Source: G963664115 sp965216035 (GTDB taxonomy: Bacteria; Acidobacteriota; Terriglobia; 20CM-2-55-15). From it: a DNA stretch of 64,000 bases. The stretch spans positions 248,001 through 312,000 of the forward strand of contig CBDCFM010000017.1 in NCBI GenBank assembly GCA_965216035.1, given 5' to 3'. Of this stretch, positions 1 to 8,200 are shown piece by piece. The notes under the pieces were generated by a model, which saw nothing but the letters and a program-made list of their open reading frames with translations, did no database searches and was not told the origin of the DNA. How positions within the stretch are numbered: the stretch's first letter is position 1; every line of letters starts with the position of its first letter. The translations under genes were made by a program, and so were the position numbers.

Positions 1-2
1 GT

Positions 3-209
3 CAATACCTGAACAATGTTGTGGAGCAGGATCACCGCCGGGTGAAGGGGCGATTGCGCCCGATGTTGGGATTCAAGGCGTTCTACAATGCGCGACGGGT
101 GATTATCGGCATCGAACTGGCGCAGAAAATTCACAAACGCCAGTTCGCAATTCCGATCCCTTGGCAGTCGAATCCCGCCCTGATCTGGCGTCACGTCATG
201 GCAGCATAG
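3..209 (+). CDS. IS6-family transposase, C-terminal end (cut by window edge)
   Basis: The frame is open from the first bases and gives about 68 residues ending in TAG. It reads YLNNVVEQDHRRVKGR and then ARRVIIGIELAQKIHKRQF. This is the signature of the C-terminal catalytic region of IS6/IS240-type DDE transposases; the E of VEQDH is the third catalytic acid. The 5' part lies outside the window, so completeness cannot be judged. An IS copy here fits the mobile character of the next 5.7 kb. Confidence 0.85.
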   Translation, partial: QYLNNVVEQDHRRVKGRLRPMLGFKAFYNARRVIIGIELAQKIHKRQFAIPIPWQSNPALIWRHVMAA

Positions 210-373
210 TCCGCATCGCCGTAACGCACTTCTGTTCTTATCGCTCCGACAATCCTATCTGCACCAGAACCGATTCTTTTCCGTGGTGCAGCTGTCCGCC
301 AGATGCGCCCCCCCCCCCATCGTGTTCTTCGGCGAACTGGATACCCGCCCCCGGCCAACTGGACGGTAGTGTC

Positions 374-856
374 TCAGTCTGAACTTTTGTAGCTGCGTAA
401 CCTCTCGACATCTTCTAAAGCAAGTACTCGCAATTTGACGCCCTTGTAAATCCAATCGCTGCTTCTGTTTAATGCAACGTCAAACTCCAGACAACACTCA
501 ATGCCGGTCAATATGTCGATCCCATCATCGGGAGATATGGGTTGCAAATTGTTGTCAGCATCAAGGAAATAAACATCAGCTACAGGGAAACGAACTTGGA
601 AATAAACTTGCGTAAATTCTTGAAGCTTCTTGAAATCTAATCCCAAAGGCGGGCCGTGAGATGGATATCGTTGCAACCACTCACGTAGCGCATCAGTCAA
701 TCGATCTTTGTTGCTACCGTTGACAGGGACCCAAAGATCCAAGTCCTGAGTCGGTTCGCCAGTATGGAACTTCAATGCCATACCACCGATCACGATGAAA
801 TTTACGTCTAGCTTTACGAAGCTTTCAACCAGTTGAAACTGATATTCATTCAGCAT
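374..856 (-). CDS. nucleotidyltransferase-fold protein
   Basis: This 160-residue protein has the nucleotidyltransferase core near its N-terminus. IVIGGMALKFHTG supplies the GG(M)A turn and QDLDLWV the D-x-D acidic pair. The C-terminus VLALEDVERLRSYKSS resembles the short tail of minimal nucleotidyltransferases. Such proteins may act as toxin or antitoxin partners (MNT/HEPN, AbiEii-like) or as stand-alone nucleotidyl carriers. No HEPN or AbiEi partner is visible on either side, so its role is open. It has the same orientation as the integrative-element genes and may be element cargo. Confidence 0.7.
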   Translation of the reverse strand: MLNEYQFQLVESFVKLDVNFIVIGGMALKFHTGEPTQDLDLWVPVNGSNKDRLTDALREWLQRYPSHGPPLGLDFKKLQEFTQVYFQVRFPVADVYFLDADNNLQPISPDDGIDILTGIECCLEFDVALNRSSDWIYKGVKLRVLALEDVERLRSYKSSD

Positions 857-1184
857 TTCCGCTTTCTACAATCATGAGGGGTGTATTAGGCAAAATTTCA
901 AATTGAGGCACCACCAACTGGACGCCCTTCTTGCAAGAACGAGAACTTTTTACTGCTCGCAACCCACTGAAAACGAACAAACGCGGTTTTCAGATTTCAG
1001 GGTTAGTTGCGCTCGATCCCCGGAAACACGTTTCGGCCAATGTTTATAGGGTTTCCGTGTTGGCGTTTTTTGACGAATCTTGACGCCAATCTCTAGCGGG
1101 TGCGTTTGGAGTCCTGTTTATGGGGGTCAGAGCGTTTCGGTTTGTCCCGCTATTCTCAATCGCCGGTCCCTCGCGCTCCAGGGC
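857..1184. other. gene-free stretch
   Basis: This stretch of 328 bases lies between the nucleotidyltransferase and the Nu1-like gene. I see no convincing coding frame, repeat or terminator. It could hold the left boundary of the integrative element, but no copy of the tRNA-Lys core found at 5665 is visible here. Confidence 0.5.
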
Positions 1185-1448
1185 TTACCCATACCAGCTG
1201 CCCTGCTTCGATCCCCGGCGACAGGTTGGACAGTACCCACCACGTGCAGCCAGAAAGCGCATGAAGACGGTTAGCGAGTACACCTTGGCCTTGCCGCGTC
1301 CGTGGGCCGGATCGTTAACCGGATCAAGCCAGCCCTCATCCTCTAACTGCGCGATCCGGTTTGGGGTGAGGCGCAGCATCTTCGCAAGCTCGACGCGGGT
1401 CACGAGATCATGGAAGTCTTCGTCTGTTGCCGTTTTAGTTTCGATCAT
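1185..1448 (-). CDS. Nu1-like/MerR-type helix-turn-helix small protein
   Basis: This 87-residue protein has a winged-helix segment at residues 16-50: VTRVELAKMLRLTPNRIAQL, followed by EDEGWLDP. That pattern is typical of MerR/excisionase-like folds and of the DNA-binding domain of phage small terminase subunits (Nu1). GAGG lies about 8 bases before the ATG. It is the last recognisable gene of the run integrase, unknown protein, AlpA, VapE, all on this strand. In phage satellites a small terminase homologue at this place redirects packaging. That role is inferred here; a plain regulator is equally possible. Confidence 0.6.
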   Translation of the reverse strand: MIETKTATDEDFHDLVTRVELAKMLRLTPNRIAQLEDEGWLDPVNDPAHGRGKAKVYSLTVFMRFLAARGGYCPTCRRGSKQGSWYG

Positions 1449-1701
1449 GGTGAATACCTCTGTTTGGCCTGATAGTGTCGGCCTATCGATTGCCGGGAGA
1501 GTGAAGACACCACCTATAAGCCATCTGAAAATAGCAGGAACCGTGCGCCGTAACTATCCGTGAATCAACGACTTACAGAAGGACCCGATCCAGTAGGGGG
1601 TTGCTCCCTCGAATATTGCCTCAATCTCTCGCTCAGATTCGCGTGTGCTGGCCGTTCGCCCTGTGTCCCTACCCTGTGAGCCTTCGATGCTTCAACGTCG
1701 C

Positions 1702-1869
1702 TCAGTTGATAGCCCATCGGTTGAATGATAGGGGTGGGTCGATTATTGGGGTGGATGTTGATAGCCCCCCGGCCTCGAACTCTCCCCGGCCTTTCGGTTT
1801 ATTGGAGCTAATCTGTCCAGATTCAATGACGGCACGCCTTCGTTTAGAATCAGTAACATGACGGCTCAT
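1702..1869 (-). CDS. small unknown protein of the integrative element
   Basis: This possible 55-residue basic protein begins MSRHVTDSKRRRAVIESG. It starts at an ATG inside one arm of an inverted repeat, with AAGG 5 bases upstream. I recognise no family. It lies between the VapE-type gene and the Nu1-like gene on the same strand, so it may be expressed with them. The evidence is only an open frame, spacing and a weak ribosome site. Confidence 0.3.
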   Translation of the reverse strand: MSRHVTDSKRRRAVIESGQISSNKPKGRGEFEAGGLSTSTPIIDPPLSFNRWAIN

Positions 1870-1934
1870 GACGCCTTTTTCATAGGGAGCGCGATTTGTT
1901 AACAAAACCTACTCCTATAGGAAAAGGCGTCATG
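1867..1934. repeat. inverted repeat with 13-bp perfect arms
   Basis: CATGACGCCTTTT at 1867-1879 is the reverse complement of AAAAGGCGTCATG at 1922-1934, with 42 bases between. The arms lie just downstream of the VapE-type gene and over the start of the small ORF. The spacing is long for a terminator hairpin and better fits paired operator or protein-binding sites of the element. No cognate protein is known. Confidence 0.5.
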
Positions 1935-1964
1935 TGATGTCATTACGTTGATTCCATTGACCCA

Positions 1965-3362
1965 CTAGCCGTCATTGAAAGTGACGTGGTTTCCGGCCCG
2001 TTTCCACCTGCGCGAGCGTTCGTTTCGGTACTCACTCCAGCCGTGGTTTCTGAGTCCAGCCGTCAATCGCTTTGTGTCTCTCATTCCCAAACGTGCGCCG
2101 TCCTTCACATCCGACAACAAGCCCACGGCCTCAGCAATCTCTACCAGTCGCGCATCGTCGCCGATGGTTAGCGCCTCTATACGATCCTCCAGAAGGGCAT
2201 CTCGGTTCCGGTGTTTCTCTGCTACCTCCCCGGCCTTGCTGTGCAGGTCTTCCGGCAACCGCGCACGCATGCCCCCCCGGTATCGATTCAGCGCCTCAGC
2301 CCATAGCCCACCCCTATTCTTTTCCATGTAATCGCCGATCCATTCATGCTTTTCCGGTAGATCGATCGGTACGAAGCGCCGGTTTCCGGAAGGGTCATTC
2401 GGTAGTGAGTCGCGCCTGTTCGTTGTCCCGACAATGACGCATCGCCTCAGCATCGTCTCAGGGTTGCGCCGGTACGACAGACGCACGGCCCCATCATCTT
2501 GCCGGGTGATAAACGCCTTGAGTGATTCCAACTCGGCCCGGGTACTCCCCGCCATTTCGCCGCACTCGACTATCACGCGGCCCAGAAGACTCTCCGCCCG
2601 TGTCTTTGGTTCTGCGGCCAAGTGCAGCCCATCGGCGAACCATTCCGCCCGGTGCCGCCCCGGAAGGATGGAGCTAAGGAGTGTTGATTTTCCTATGCCC
2701 TGATCGCCGACTAGGACGGGCATTTCATCTAACTTCGCGCCCGGCTCATACGCCCTCTGTATCGGTCCCAATACAAGGAACTGCCCGGCCCACATGGTGA
2801 GCGCGTCACGCTCCGCTCCGAACACGTCCGGTAGGTAGTGGTCCAGTCGCTCGACACCATCCCAAGCCGGGAGTGATTCAATCCAAACCTTGAACGGGTC
2901 CACCCTGTGATTGTGGAGGATTGCGTTTAGACACAAGTGCCAGCGGTCGTTTCCATAGTCAAGCGGACGCGCCCCACGCTCGGTAATGTAGGTGAATATC
3001 TCTCCGATCTTTGAACGCATGTTGCACTCAAGGGTGTCGACCATTGCGGTCCATTCTCCGAACAAGCGTACCTCGGTACGTGCGGCCCGGACGTTGTAAC
3101 GAACCTCGAAGCCTAAGAAGTCGAGCGCGTTCTGGAGCGCGTCCGCATCCTTCCGTTTGAAAGATTCCTTTGCCTTGCCGTCAAGTGCCTTGAGATCACC
3201 CACGGCCAAGCCAACCGCAATTAGTTGACGTGTAATCTCGGCTTCGTCCAGACCCGCGTCCCTTGCTTCCTGCACGGCCCCATCGAGGGCGTCGTTGTCT
3301 TCGTAGATCGCCGCCTGCTTCGCGGTCTTGTAGAGAATGGATGTGCTATTCTTGGTGTCCAC
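1965..3362 (-). CDS. VapE-type P-loop ATPase (satellite/phage replication protein)
   Basis: The protein has about 465 residues. The C-terminal half carries a P-loop, VGDQGIGKSTLLSSIL, then IVECGEMAG as a Walker-B-like strand and VGTTNRRDSLPND as the sensor region. This is the virulence-associated E (VapE) fold used as a replicative helicase or primase-helicase by satellites and integrative elements. The frame opens upstream to an ATG at 3434, but a GTG at 3362 is preceded by GAAGGGGG at good spacing, so I chose that start. No primase domain is evident at the N-terminus. It lies downstream of AlpA in the same direction. Confidence 0.8.
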   Translation of the reverse strand: MDTKNSTSILYKTAKQAAIYEDNDALDGAVQEARDAGLDEAEITRQLIAVGLAVGDLKALDGKAKESFKRKDADALQNALDFLGFEVRYNVRAARTEVRLFGEWTAMVDTLECNMRSKIGEIFTYITERGARPLDYGNDRWHLCLNAILHNHRVDPFKVWIESLPAWDGVERLDHYLPDVFGAERDALTMWAGQFLVLGPIQRAYEPGAKLDEMPVLVGDQGIGKSTLLSSILPGRHRAEWFADGLHLAAEPKTRAESLLGRVIVECGEMAGSTRAELESLKAFITRQDDGAVRLSYRRNPETMLRRCVIVGTTNRRDSLPNDPSGNRRFVPIDLPEKHEWIGDYMEKNRGGLWAEALNRYRGGMRARLPEDLHSKAGEVAEKHRNRDALLEDRIEALTIGDDARLVEIAEAVGLLSDVKDGARLGMRDTKRLTAGLRNHGWSEYRNERSRRWKRAGNHVTFNDG

Positions 3363-3561
3363 TTGGCCCCCTTCGCGCCCGCCAGCGATCCGGCCCGGCT
3401 GGACGCGCTTCGAGCGCCCGTAGGATGGTTTCAACGTGTGGGGGTGCCGTGATATTCTTCATGTGGCGTTCAATCCCGAACGTCGCGACTTTGATGTGTC
3501 ATTTCTTCCGGCCTCGGCGGTTCGCCCCGCCGGGGTCGTTTTTCGTCGCCCAGGTATGGGT

Positions 3562-3789
3562 CTAAGCACGTTCCGCGATCCGATCCGCGATCCACTGCCG
3601 AACCTCGCCCTCGACAAAAAGCCGGGGTGCCTGAATGTTCGAGCCGGTCTTGATCGCTTTTGGGAATCCCGCCTCACGCTGTAGGCGGTAGATCGTGAAT
3701 CTAGAACAACCCGTGAGCTTTTCGACGGCCTTCGCCGCGATCAATACGGGTTCAACTTGGTCGGTGGTTTTCGTTCGTGGACTGTTCAT
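3562..3789 (-). CDS. AlpA-family helix-turn-helix regulator/excisionase
   Basis: This 75-residue protein has the AlpA layout. VLIAAKAVEKLTGCSRFTIY forms the helix-turn-helix, followed by the wing residues RLQREAGFPKAIK, then a basic strand and an acidic end, EGEVRQWIADRIAER. AlpA proteins activate or assist excision of integrated elements and control their early genes. Its place between integrase and VapE is the usual one in P4-like satellites. There is no strong ribosome site before the ATG. Confidence 0.85.
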   Translation of the reverse strand: MNSPRTKTTDQVEPVLIAAKAVEKLTGCSRFTIYRLQREAGFPKAIKTGSNIQAPRLFVEGEVRQWIADRIAERA

Positions 3790-3900
3790 GTTTCCGACTG
3801 TAGAACATGCCCAACGTGAATTTGTTGGCGAGTTTGTTGGTAATCTTTCGCGGGTCAGGTAGGCGGAAAATGGGAGCGCCTCCGGATCGGAGCGCCCCCG

Positions 3901-4221
3901 TTACAGGTCTACGTAGGTGTCTATAGCGGCCCGGATAGCGGTATCGACTGCCGATCCAGTGGCGTGTTTCCGGCCTTGACGCCAATTCGTTACGTCCGCA
4001 CGGTGAACGCTCGCGCCAAAATCGCTGGCAAGGTCGGCAAGGTAGACATATGCACCCCACGTTCGGCCCGTTTGTTCCTCGTATTCGTTGACGAACTCTT
4101 GCGCGAGCCGTTCCGCCGGTATGTGTGAAAGCAACCGTATAGCCCGTTTTAAGCTGCGAGCCATTTGCATGATCTCCATGACACTGGGATCCCTTCCGGG
4201 CTTCAGTTCTAAAACAGCCAT
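3901..4221 (-). CDS. unknown protein of the integrative element
   Basis: This 106-residue protein of no recognised family starts MAVLELKPGRDPSVMEIM and has a helix-rich middle (ARSLKRAIRLLSHIPAERL) and a basic patch, NWRQGRKHATG. GGAG lies about 9 bases before the ATG. It begins 35 bases after the integrase stop on the same strand and is probably co-transcribed with it. It lacks a signal peptide or membrane segment, so it is probably cytoplasmic. A DNA-binding accessory role is a guess only. Confidence 0.6.
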   Translation of the reverse strand: MAVLELKPGRDPSVMEIMQMARSLKRAIRLLSHIPAERLAQEFVNEYEEQTGRTWGAYVYLADLASDFGASVHRADVTNWRQGRKHATGSAVDTAIRAAIDTYVDL

Positions 4222-4255
4222 CGCGCTACAACTCCGGCAGGATCACAATCCCGCG

Positions 4256-5491
4256 TTACCGATGGACGGCCTCGACAGCTTCGAGCCCGGAAACTATTAC
4301 GGCCAGCCGCCGCGCCCACTGTTCCAATGCTTCTCGGGCGGGTCCCGAATATGATGCTCGGTCATAGATCGCTGTTACGCTTCTGTCGCTGTGATTCAGG
4401 ATTCGCCCAAGAACTACACGCGGGGTCCCGGCTTCGGCCATACGGGTTGCAGCCGTGCGCCTTAGATCGTGTCCGGTCCACGGGGTATCCAGCGCCGCCG
4501 TTTCAGCTATCGAGCCTGCCGTGGTTTTCGTCGGGGTAATGTGACTGTCCCGGTCCCGCCGCCCCGGAAATACGAAGGTAGGCGCCTCGACTTCGCGCCC
4601 CTGCCGATTCGCCCGCCGATCCTCATCGGCCAGCAACTCGGAATGCCGCCGTTCGAGAATGGCGACTACTGCCGGTGCCAGCGGTACGTGATGGGTCAGC
4701 TTGTTTTTCGAGCGTTCAGCGGGAATCGTCCAGACAGCGCCGGGCAAGTCGATTTCATCCCACCGCATCCCTGATACTTCGCCGCCACGTTGCGCGGTCA
4801 GCAGCCGAAGCTTGAACACGTCCGCCACTATTGAGTCGGTCGAATCGAGCGCCGCCCATACCGCCCTCAGTTCGTCATCGGATAACACGCGATCCCGCCG
4901 TACAGCTAGCGCGGGAGCTTCAATCCTGTAGCAAGGGGAGTTTTCGACAAGATCGTTGCTTATCGCCCAATTGTAGATTTTCCGAGCACACGCAAGAACG
5001 CGGGTTGCCTGAACCGGAGCGCGCCCTGCTATCTCGTCCAGTAGCCGCCGCACATCGGCCCGCCGAACGTCCGCTACCTTGACGTTCCCGAACGCTGGGT
5101 TCAGGTAGCGGTCAATTATCCGTGCGTCTTCTTTCCAACTACGCTTGCGGGGTTTCGCCCACCGTTCAACGTATTCTGCGGCCAGTTCGGAGAACGTGTC
5201 CGCTTGCCGTGCGTCCGTTTTCTCTGTCGCCAGATCGCGTGTCCCGGTCGAAGCCAACCGGATCGCTTCGCGCGCCCGGTCCCGAGCGCCCGCCAGATTC
5301 CACGCCGTTGTCGAGCCGATGGTAAGCCGACGTTTCCGCCCGTTCACGCGGTACATGACTCCGTAGGTCTTGCCGCCAGTGGGATTCACGCGAACATAGA
5401 AGCCGGTAACTTTGTCGTCGAATATTTCGATCCGTGAATCTTGCGGTTTGAGCGCCGCCACGCCTCTCGCTGTCAGTGTTGTCTTAGCCAT
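4256..5491 (-). CDS. int: tyrosine recombinase, P4-type integrase
   Basis: The 411-residue protein starts at an ATG with GGCAGGAG 8 bases upstream, although the frame stays open for 35 more codons. The N-terminus (LTARGVAALKPQDSRIEIFD) is the DUF4102 arm-binding domain of P4/CP4-57 integrases. Catalytic residues are visible: R in LLTAQRGGEVSGM, H-x-x-R in GHDLRRTAATRMA, H in LGRILNHSD, and the nucleophile Y in VTAIYDRASY. It appears intact. Its 5' end faces a tRNA-Lys 3' fragment 174 bases away, the normal position beside the attachment site. It should catalyse integration and excision of the element to its left. Confidence 0.95.
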   Translation of the reverse strand: MAKTTLTARGVAALKPQDSRIEIFDDKVTGFYVRVNPTGGKTYGVMYRVNGRKRRLTIGSTTAWNLAGARDRAREAIRLASTGTRDLATEKTDARQADTFSELAAEYVERWAKPRKRSWKEDARIIDRYLNPAFGNVKVADVRRADVRRLLDEIAGRAPVQATRVLACARKIYNWAISNDLVENSPCYRIEAPALAVRRDRVLSDDELRAVWAALDSTDSIVADVFKLRLLTAQRGGEVSGMRWDEIDLPGAVWTIPAERSKNKLTHHVPLAPAVVAILERRHSELLADEDRRANRQGREVEAPTFVFPGRRDRDSHITPTKTTAGSIAETAALDTPWTGHDLRRTAATRMAEAGTPRVVLGRILNHSDRSVTAIYDRASYSGPAREALEQWARRLAVIVSGLEAVEAVHR

Positions 5492-5664
5492 CGGTCTTGC
5501 TCCTGCCGTTCGTTCGGGGTTCCATATGGGTTCCAATGAAACCCAATAGTACGCCAAATAACCAACCGTATGCAACGTAAACAACATAGGTGACAACGTT
5601 GCAGCATAATGGTTTGGAGCGTTTTCGGTGTTGTTTACGCCAGAATACGTAGCGCTGATAACCT

Positions 5665-5708
5665 GACTCTTAATCAGTAGGTTGAAGGTTCGATTCCTTC
5701 AGGGCTCA
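5665..5708 (+). other. tRNA-Lys(CTT) 3' fragment, probable attachment site
   Basis: The sequence contains the anticodon arm CTGA-CTCTTAA-TCAG (anticodon CTT), an intact T-arm GAAGG-TTCGATT-CCTTC and a 3' acceptor half AGGGCTC plus A. No matching GAGCCCT acceptor 5' strand or D-arm lies upstream, so it is not a complete tRNA. A tRNA 3' half beside an integrase gene is the usual footprint of site-specific integration. A diverged copy lies at 31983-32026. Confidence 0.75.
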
Positions 5709-6073
5709 TTCCCTTTATTATTAATACTTTATAGGCTGTTGCATGGCAGATATTTTGTTACCCAAGTATCTCTGGGGTAACTCCAGGGTAACATCTGGCA
5801 GGAATGAGAGGCTTGAAGAATGGGCGTGTTTGGAGTGCCCCCCGTTTAAACGAGCACTTACTACTAAAACCGCTACAGTGATTGAGTCGCTGAACTACGA
5901 CACCAGCACCCGCACGGGTGCAGTCGACCTGCCGTTCATAGTCTGAGGGCTATTGCTCGAATCGAGAGACGGAAATTTCACGAACAACTGTCCCGGACCT
6001 TCTGAGTGCGAGTACTCGCTTACGATTGACAGGGGTAAATCAAAGCCTGCATTCTCCAACGAAAACGAGCGAC
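5709..6073. other. gene-free stretch beyond the attachment site
   Basis: About 365 bases follow the tRNA fragment. Short frames exist, but none has a recognisable motif or ribosome site. I see no clear terminator or repeat. Confidence 0.4.
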
Positions 6074-6664
6074 TCAGTGAGAATCAGCGAGTTCGTTGTC
6101 ATCGCCCCGGCTGGGCAACGATGCGAGGGCGACCGTGGAGAAATATCCGATGCAGGTAGCGAGGATCACATAGGCGCCGACATCCCACCTTAGCTCGAGA
6201 CCGAAGGCAATCAACGCGAAGCCGGCGTTCGGCAAATACCCGCCCACAAGAATCGTTTCGGCCAGCACAACTCTCGACGCACCGTGCCAACGTTGACGTG
6301 CGTATAGCAAAAGAATCATTGCGGCAAGGCCCCAGCAACCGCCGACCATTGATGCTATCTGAAAGGAAGGTAGGCCAGATTCGATGGCCTCTGAGATGCT
6401 GAGATAGAGAGCGGAGATCATCGCTGCGGAAGACAACAGGTAAGCGAAGAAGATTTCCGGCATGGAAATGTGACCCCACTGTCGCCGAACATACCAGAAT
6501 GCAATTGGAATCGGAAGAAACCCGGGTGCTGCGAGTTGTTGTGTGAACCCGAACCCGGGTTGAAGCGCTTCCCACGGAGTTTGGCCATAGGCAAAAGGCA
6601 GAGTAAGACCTACTAAGCCCAACAGCGTGGATACCACGCCTATCAATCGTTGCAGAATCCCCAT
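6074..6664 (-). CDS. multi-pass membrane protein, unknown
   Basis: This 196-residue hydrophobic protein has about five membrane segments. They lie near residues 5-25 (LIGVVSTLLGLVGLTLPFAY), 45-60, 70-92 (IFFAYLLSSAAMISALYL), 103-122 and 150-180, with a charged C-terminal tail ending GDDNELADSH. I cannot assign a family. It stands alone on this strand between the attachment site and a divergent DDE integrase gene. A function cannot be stated. Confidence 0.6.
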   Translation of the reverse strand: MGILQRLIGVVSTLLGLVGLTLPFAYGQTPWEALQPGFGFTQQLAAPGFLPIPIAFWYVRRQWGHISMPEIFFAYLLSSAAMISALYLSISEAIESGLPSFQIASMVGGCWGLAAMILLLYARQRWHGASRVVLAETILVGGYLPNAGFALIAFGLELRWDVGAYVILATCIGYFSTVALASLPSRGDDNELADSH

Positions 6665-6863
6665 AGGCCCAACCCAACAATGTTGATGTTTGTGGGTATC
6701 ATTCGCCGGTTGATCCGGCAGACCTCGTCGTCATCTGAGAAATGGTCGAGATACAGGATTTTTCGACTTCCGTTAACGTGTCCATGGCGAATTACTGATC
6801 TGTCGCACAATCGGTTGATACTTCAGGCCTTGTGGCCCTGGGCGAAATCGGTAGAATCTTCCG

Positions 6864-7937
6864 ATGCGCGACCTGATTATCTTGCTGGTTCACCTCATTT
6901 CTACGCTGGCTCGGCTGCTGGGCCCCGGCGGTCTGCGTTCTGTTGTCGCCGAAACTCTGCGGGTCAAGCAGCAGATGCTCATCCTCAATCGATCGCGGAA
7001 ACGGGCCCCGAACCTGAGAGCATCAGATCGGTTCATCTCCGGCATTTGCGCTCTACTGATGCGTCCGTGTCGTTTGATCCGTACGGCTATTGTGCTCCGA
7101 CCGTCGACGATTCTGGATTTCCATCGAATGCTACGAAAACGAAAGTATCGATTGTTGTTTTCGCCGAAGCGGCGACGGACGGGACCGAGGGGCCCATCGA
7201 AGGAACTGATCGATGCCATTGTCGAGATGAAGCGGCGTAATCCGATGTGGGGTTGTCCGCGAATCGCCGAGCAGATTGGCCTGGCCTTCGATATTGCAAT
7301 CGAGAAGGATGTCGTCCGTCGTGTTCTCGCATCGCACTATCGGCCGGAACCCGGTTCGAGTGGCCCATCATGGCTGACGCTCTTGGGCCATACGAAAGAC
7401 AGTCTGTGGAGCATCGATCAGTTTCGGTGCGAGTCCGCGATACTGCGAACTCACTGTGTTCTGGTCGTCATGGACCAATACACTAGGCGGATTGTCGGCT
7501 TCGGTATCCATGCCGGAGTCGTTGACGGCAGGGCACTGTGCAGGATGTTCAACCAGGCCATTCGAGGTCACTCGACTCCGAAGCGCATCAGTTCGGACAA
7601 CGATCCTCTGTACCTGTTTCACCAATGGCAGGCCAACCTCAGTGTGCTGGGAATGGATGAAGTGAAATCGGATCCCTATGTGCCCCTATCGCATCCTTTC
7701 GTGGAGCGGTTGATCGGAACGATTCGACGAGAATGCTTGGATCGGATGCTGTTCTGGTCTGCGCCGGACTTGGACAACAAGCTGTCCGAGTTCCAGACGT
7801 TGTTCAACGATCATCGCGCGCATTCGCCCTTGGACGGACGAACTCCAGTTCAGAACCGGAACGATGTTGCGAAGCTCGATCGCTATGAGTGGAAAGAGCA
7901 TTGCCGCGGACTCTATCAGACACCGATTGCGGCCTGA
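6864..7937 (+). CDS. DDE integrase-core (rve) transposase-like protein
   Basis: The 357-residue protein has an N-terminal hydrophobic stretch and then KRRNPMWGCPRIAEQIGLAF, a helix-turn-helix-like region. A retroviral integrase core follows with D in LWSIDQFRCES, D in RISSDNDPLY and E in SHPFVERLIGTIRRECLDR. The three acids look intact. This resembles the stand-alone integrase-core proteins with a hydrophobic N-terminus often found singly in Proteobacteria and Acidobacteriota. I found no clear terminal inverted repeats, so whether it still moves is unknown. Confidence 0.8.
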   Translation: MRDLIILLVHLISTLARLLGPGGLRSVVAETLRVKQQMLILNRSRKRAPNLRASDRFISGICALLMRPCRLIRTAIVLRPSTILDFHRMLRKRKYRLLFSPKRRRTGPRGPSKELIDAIVEMKRRNPMWGCPRIAEQIGLAFDIAIEKDVVRRVLASHYRPEPGSSGPSWLTLLGHTKDSLWSIDQFRCESAILRTHCVLVVMDQYTRRIVGFGIHAGVVDGRALCRMFNQAIRGHSTPKRISSDNDPLYLFHQWQANLSVLGMDEVKSDPYVPLSHPFVERLIGTIRRECLDRMLFWSAPDLDNKLSEFQTLFNDHRAHSPLDGRTPVQNRNDVAKLDRYEWKEHCRGLYQTPIAA

Positions 7938-8200
7938 AACTTGAACAGGGAAGAGTCTGCCTGAAGTGTCGAACGTCGTCGTGTCCGAGGTCGAGCGCCT
8001 GCCGGCGTATTGATACGGCGAATCGTTTTCTGCGGCTGCCCTCCTTGCGCGTGCCACAGTCGCAATCCTAGGAACGTTTCGTTCGAACGATGAGAATACC
8101 GATCGATTTCTCGAATTCTCACGAACTCGCGATAGACAGGGGGGGTGCTCATTGCCCCGGTGGCCATGGCCAAGGTTGCGGCCGTCTAATGAAAGCAAAT

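Larger units (their letters stand above)
1185..5708. mobile_element. integrative element, phage-satellite-like (right part)
   Basis: Five or six genes run leftward from an integrase that sits beside a tRNA-Lys 3' fragment: integrase, unknown, AlpA, VapE-type ATPase, small unknown, Nu1-like protein. There are no structural, lysis or conjugation genes. The right end is the tRNA fragment at 5665-5708. The left end is not defined; it may include the nucleotidyltransferase at 374-856 or lie beyond the window. The set matches satellites and small integrative elements. Which one is inference. Confidence 0.65.

Noticed and set aside
5625..5708. Complete tRNA-Lys gene
   Set aside because: No D-arm and no acceptor 5' strand matching AGGGCTC; only the 3' half is present.
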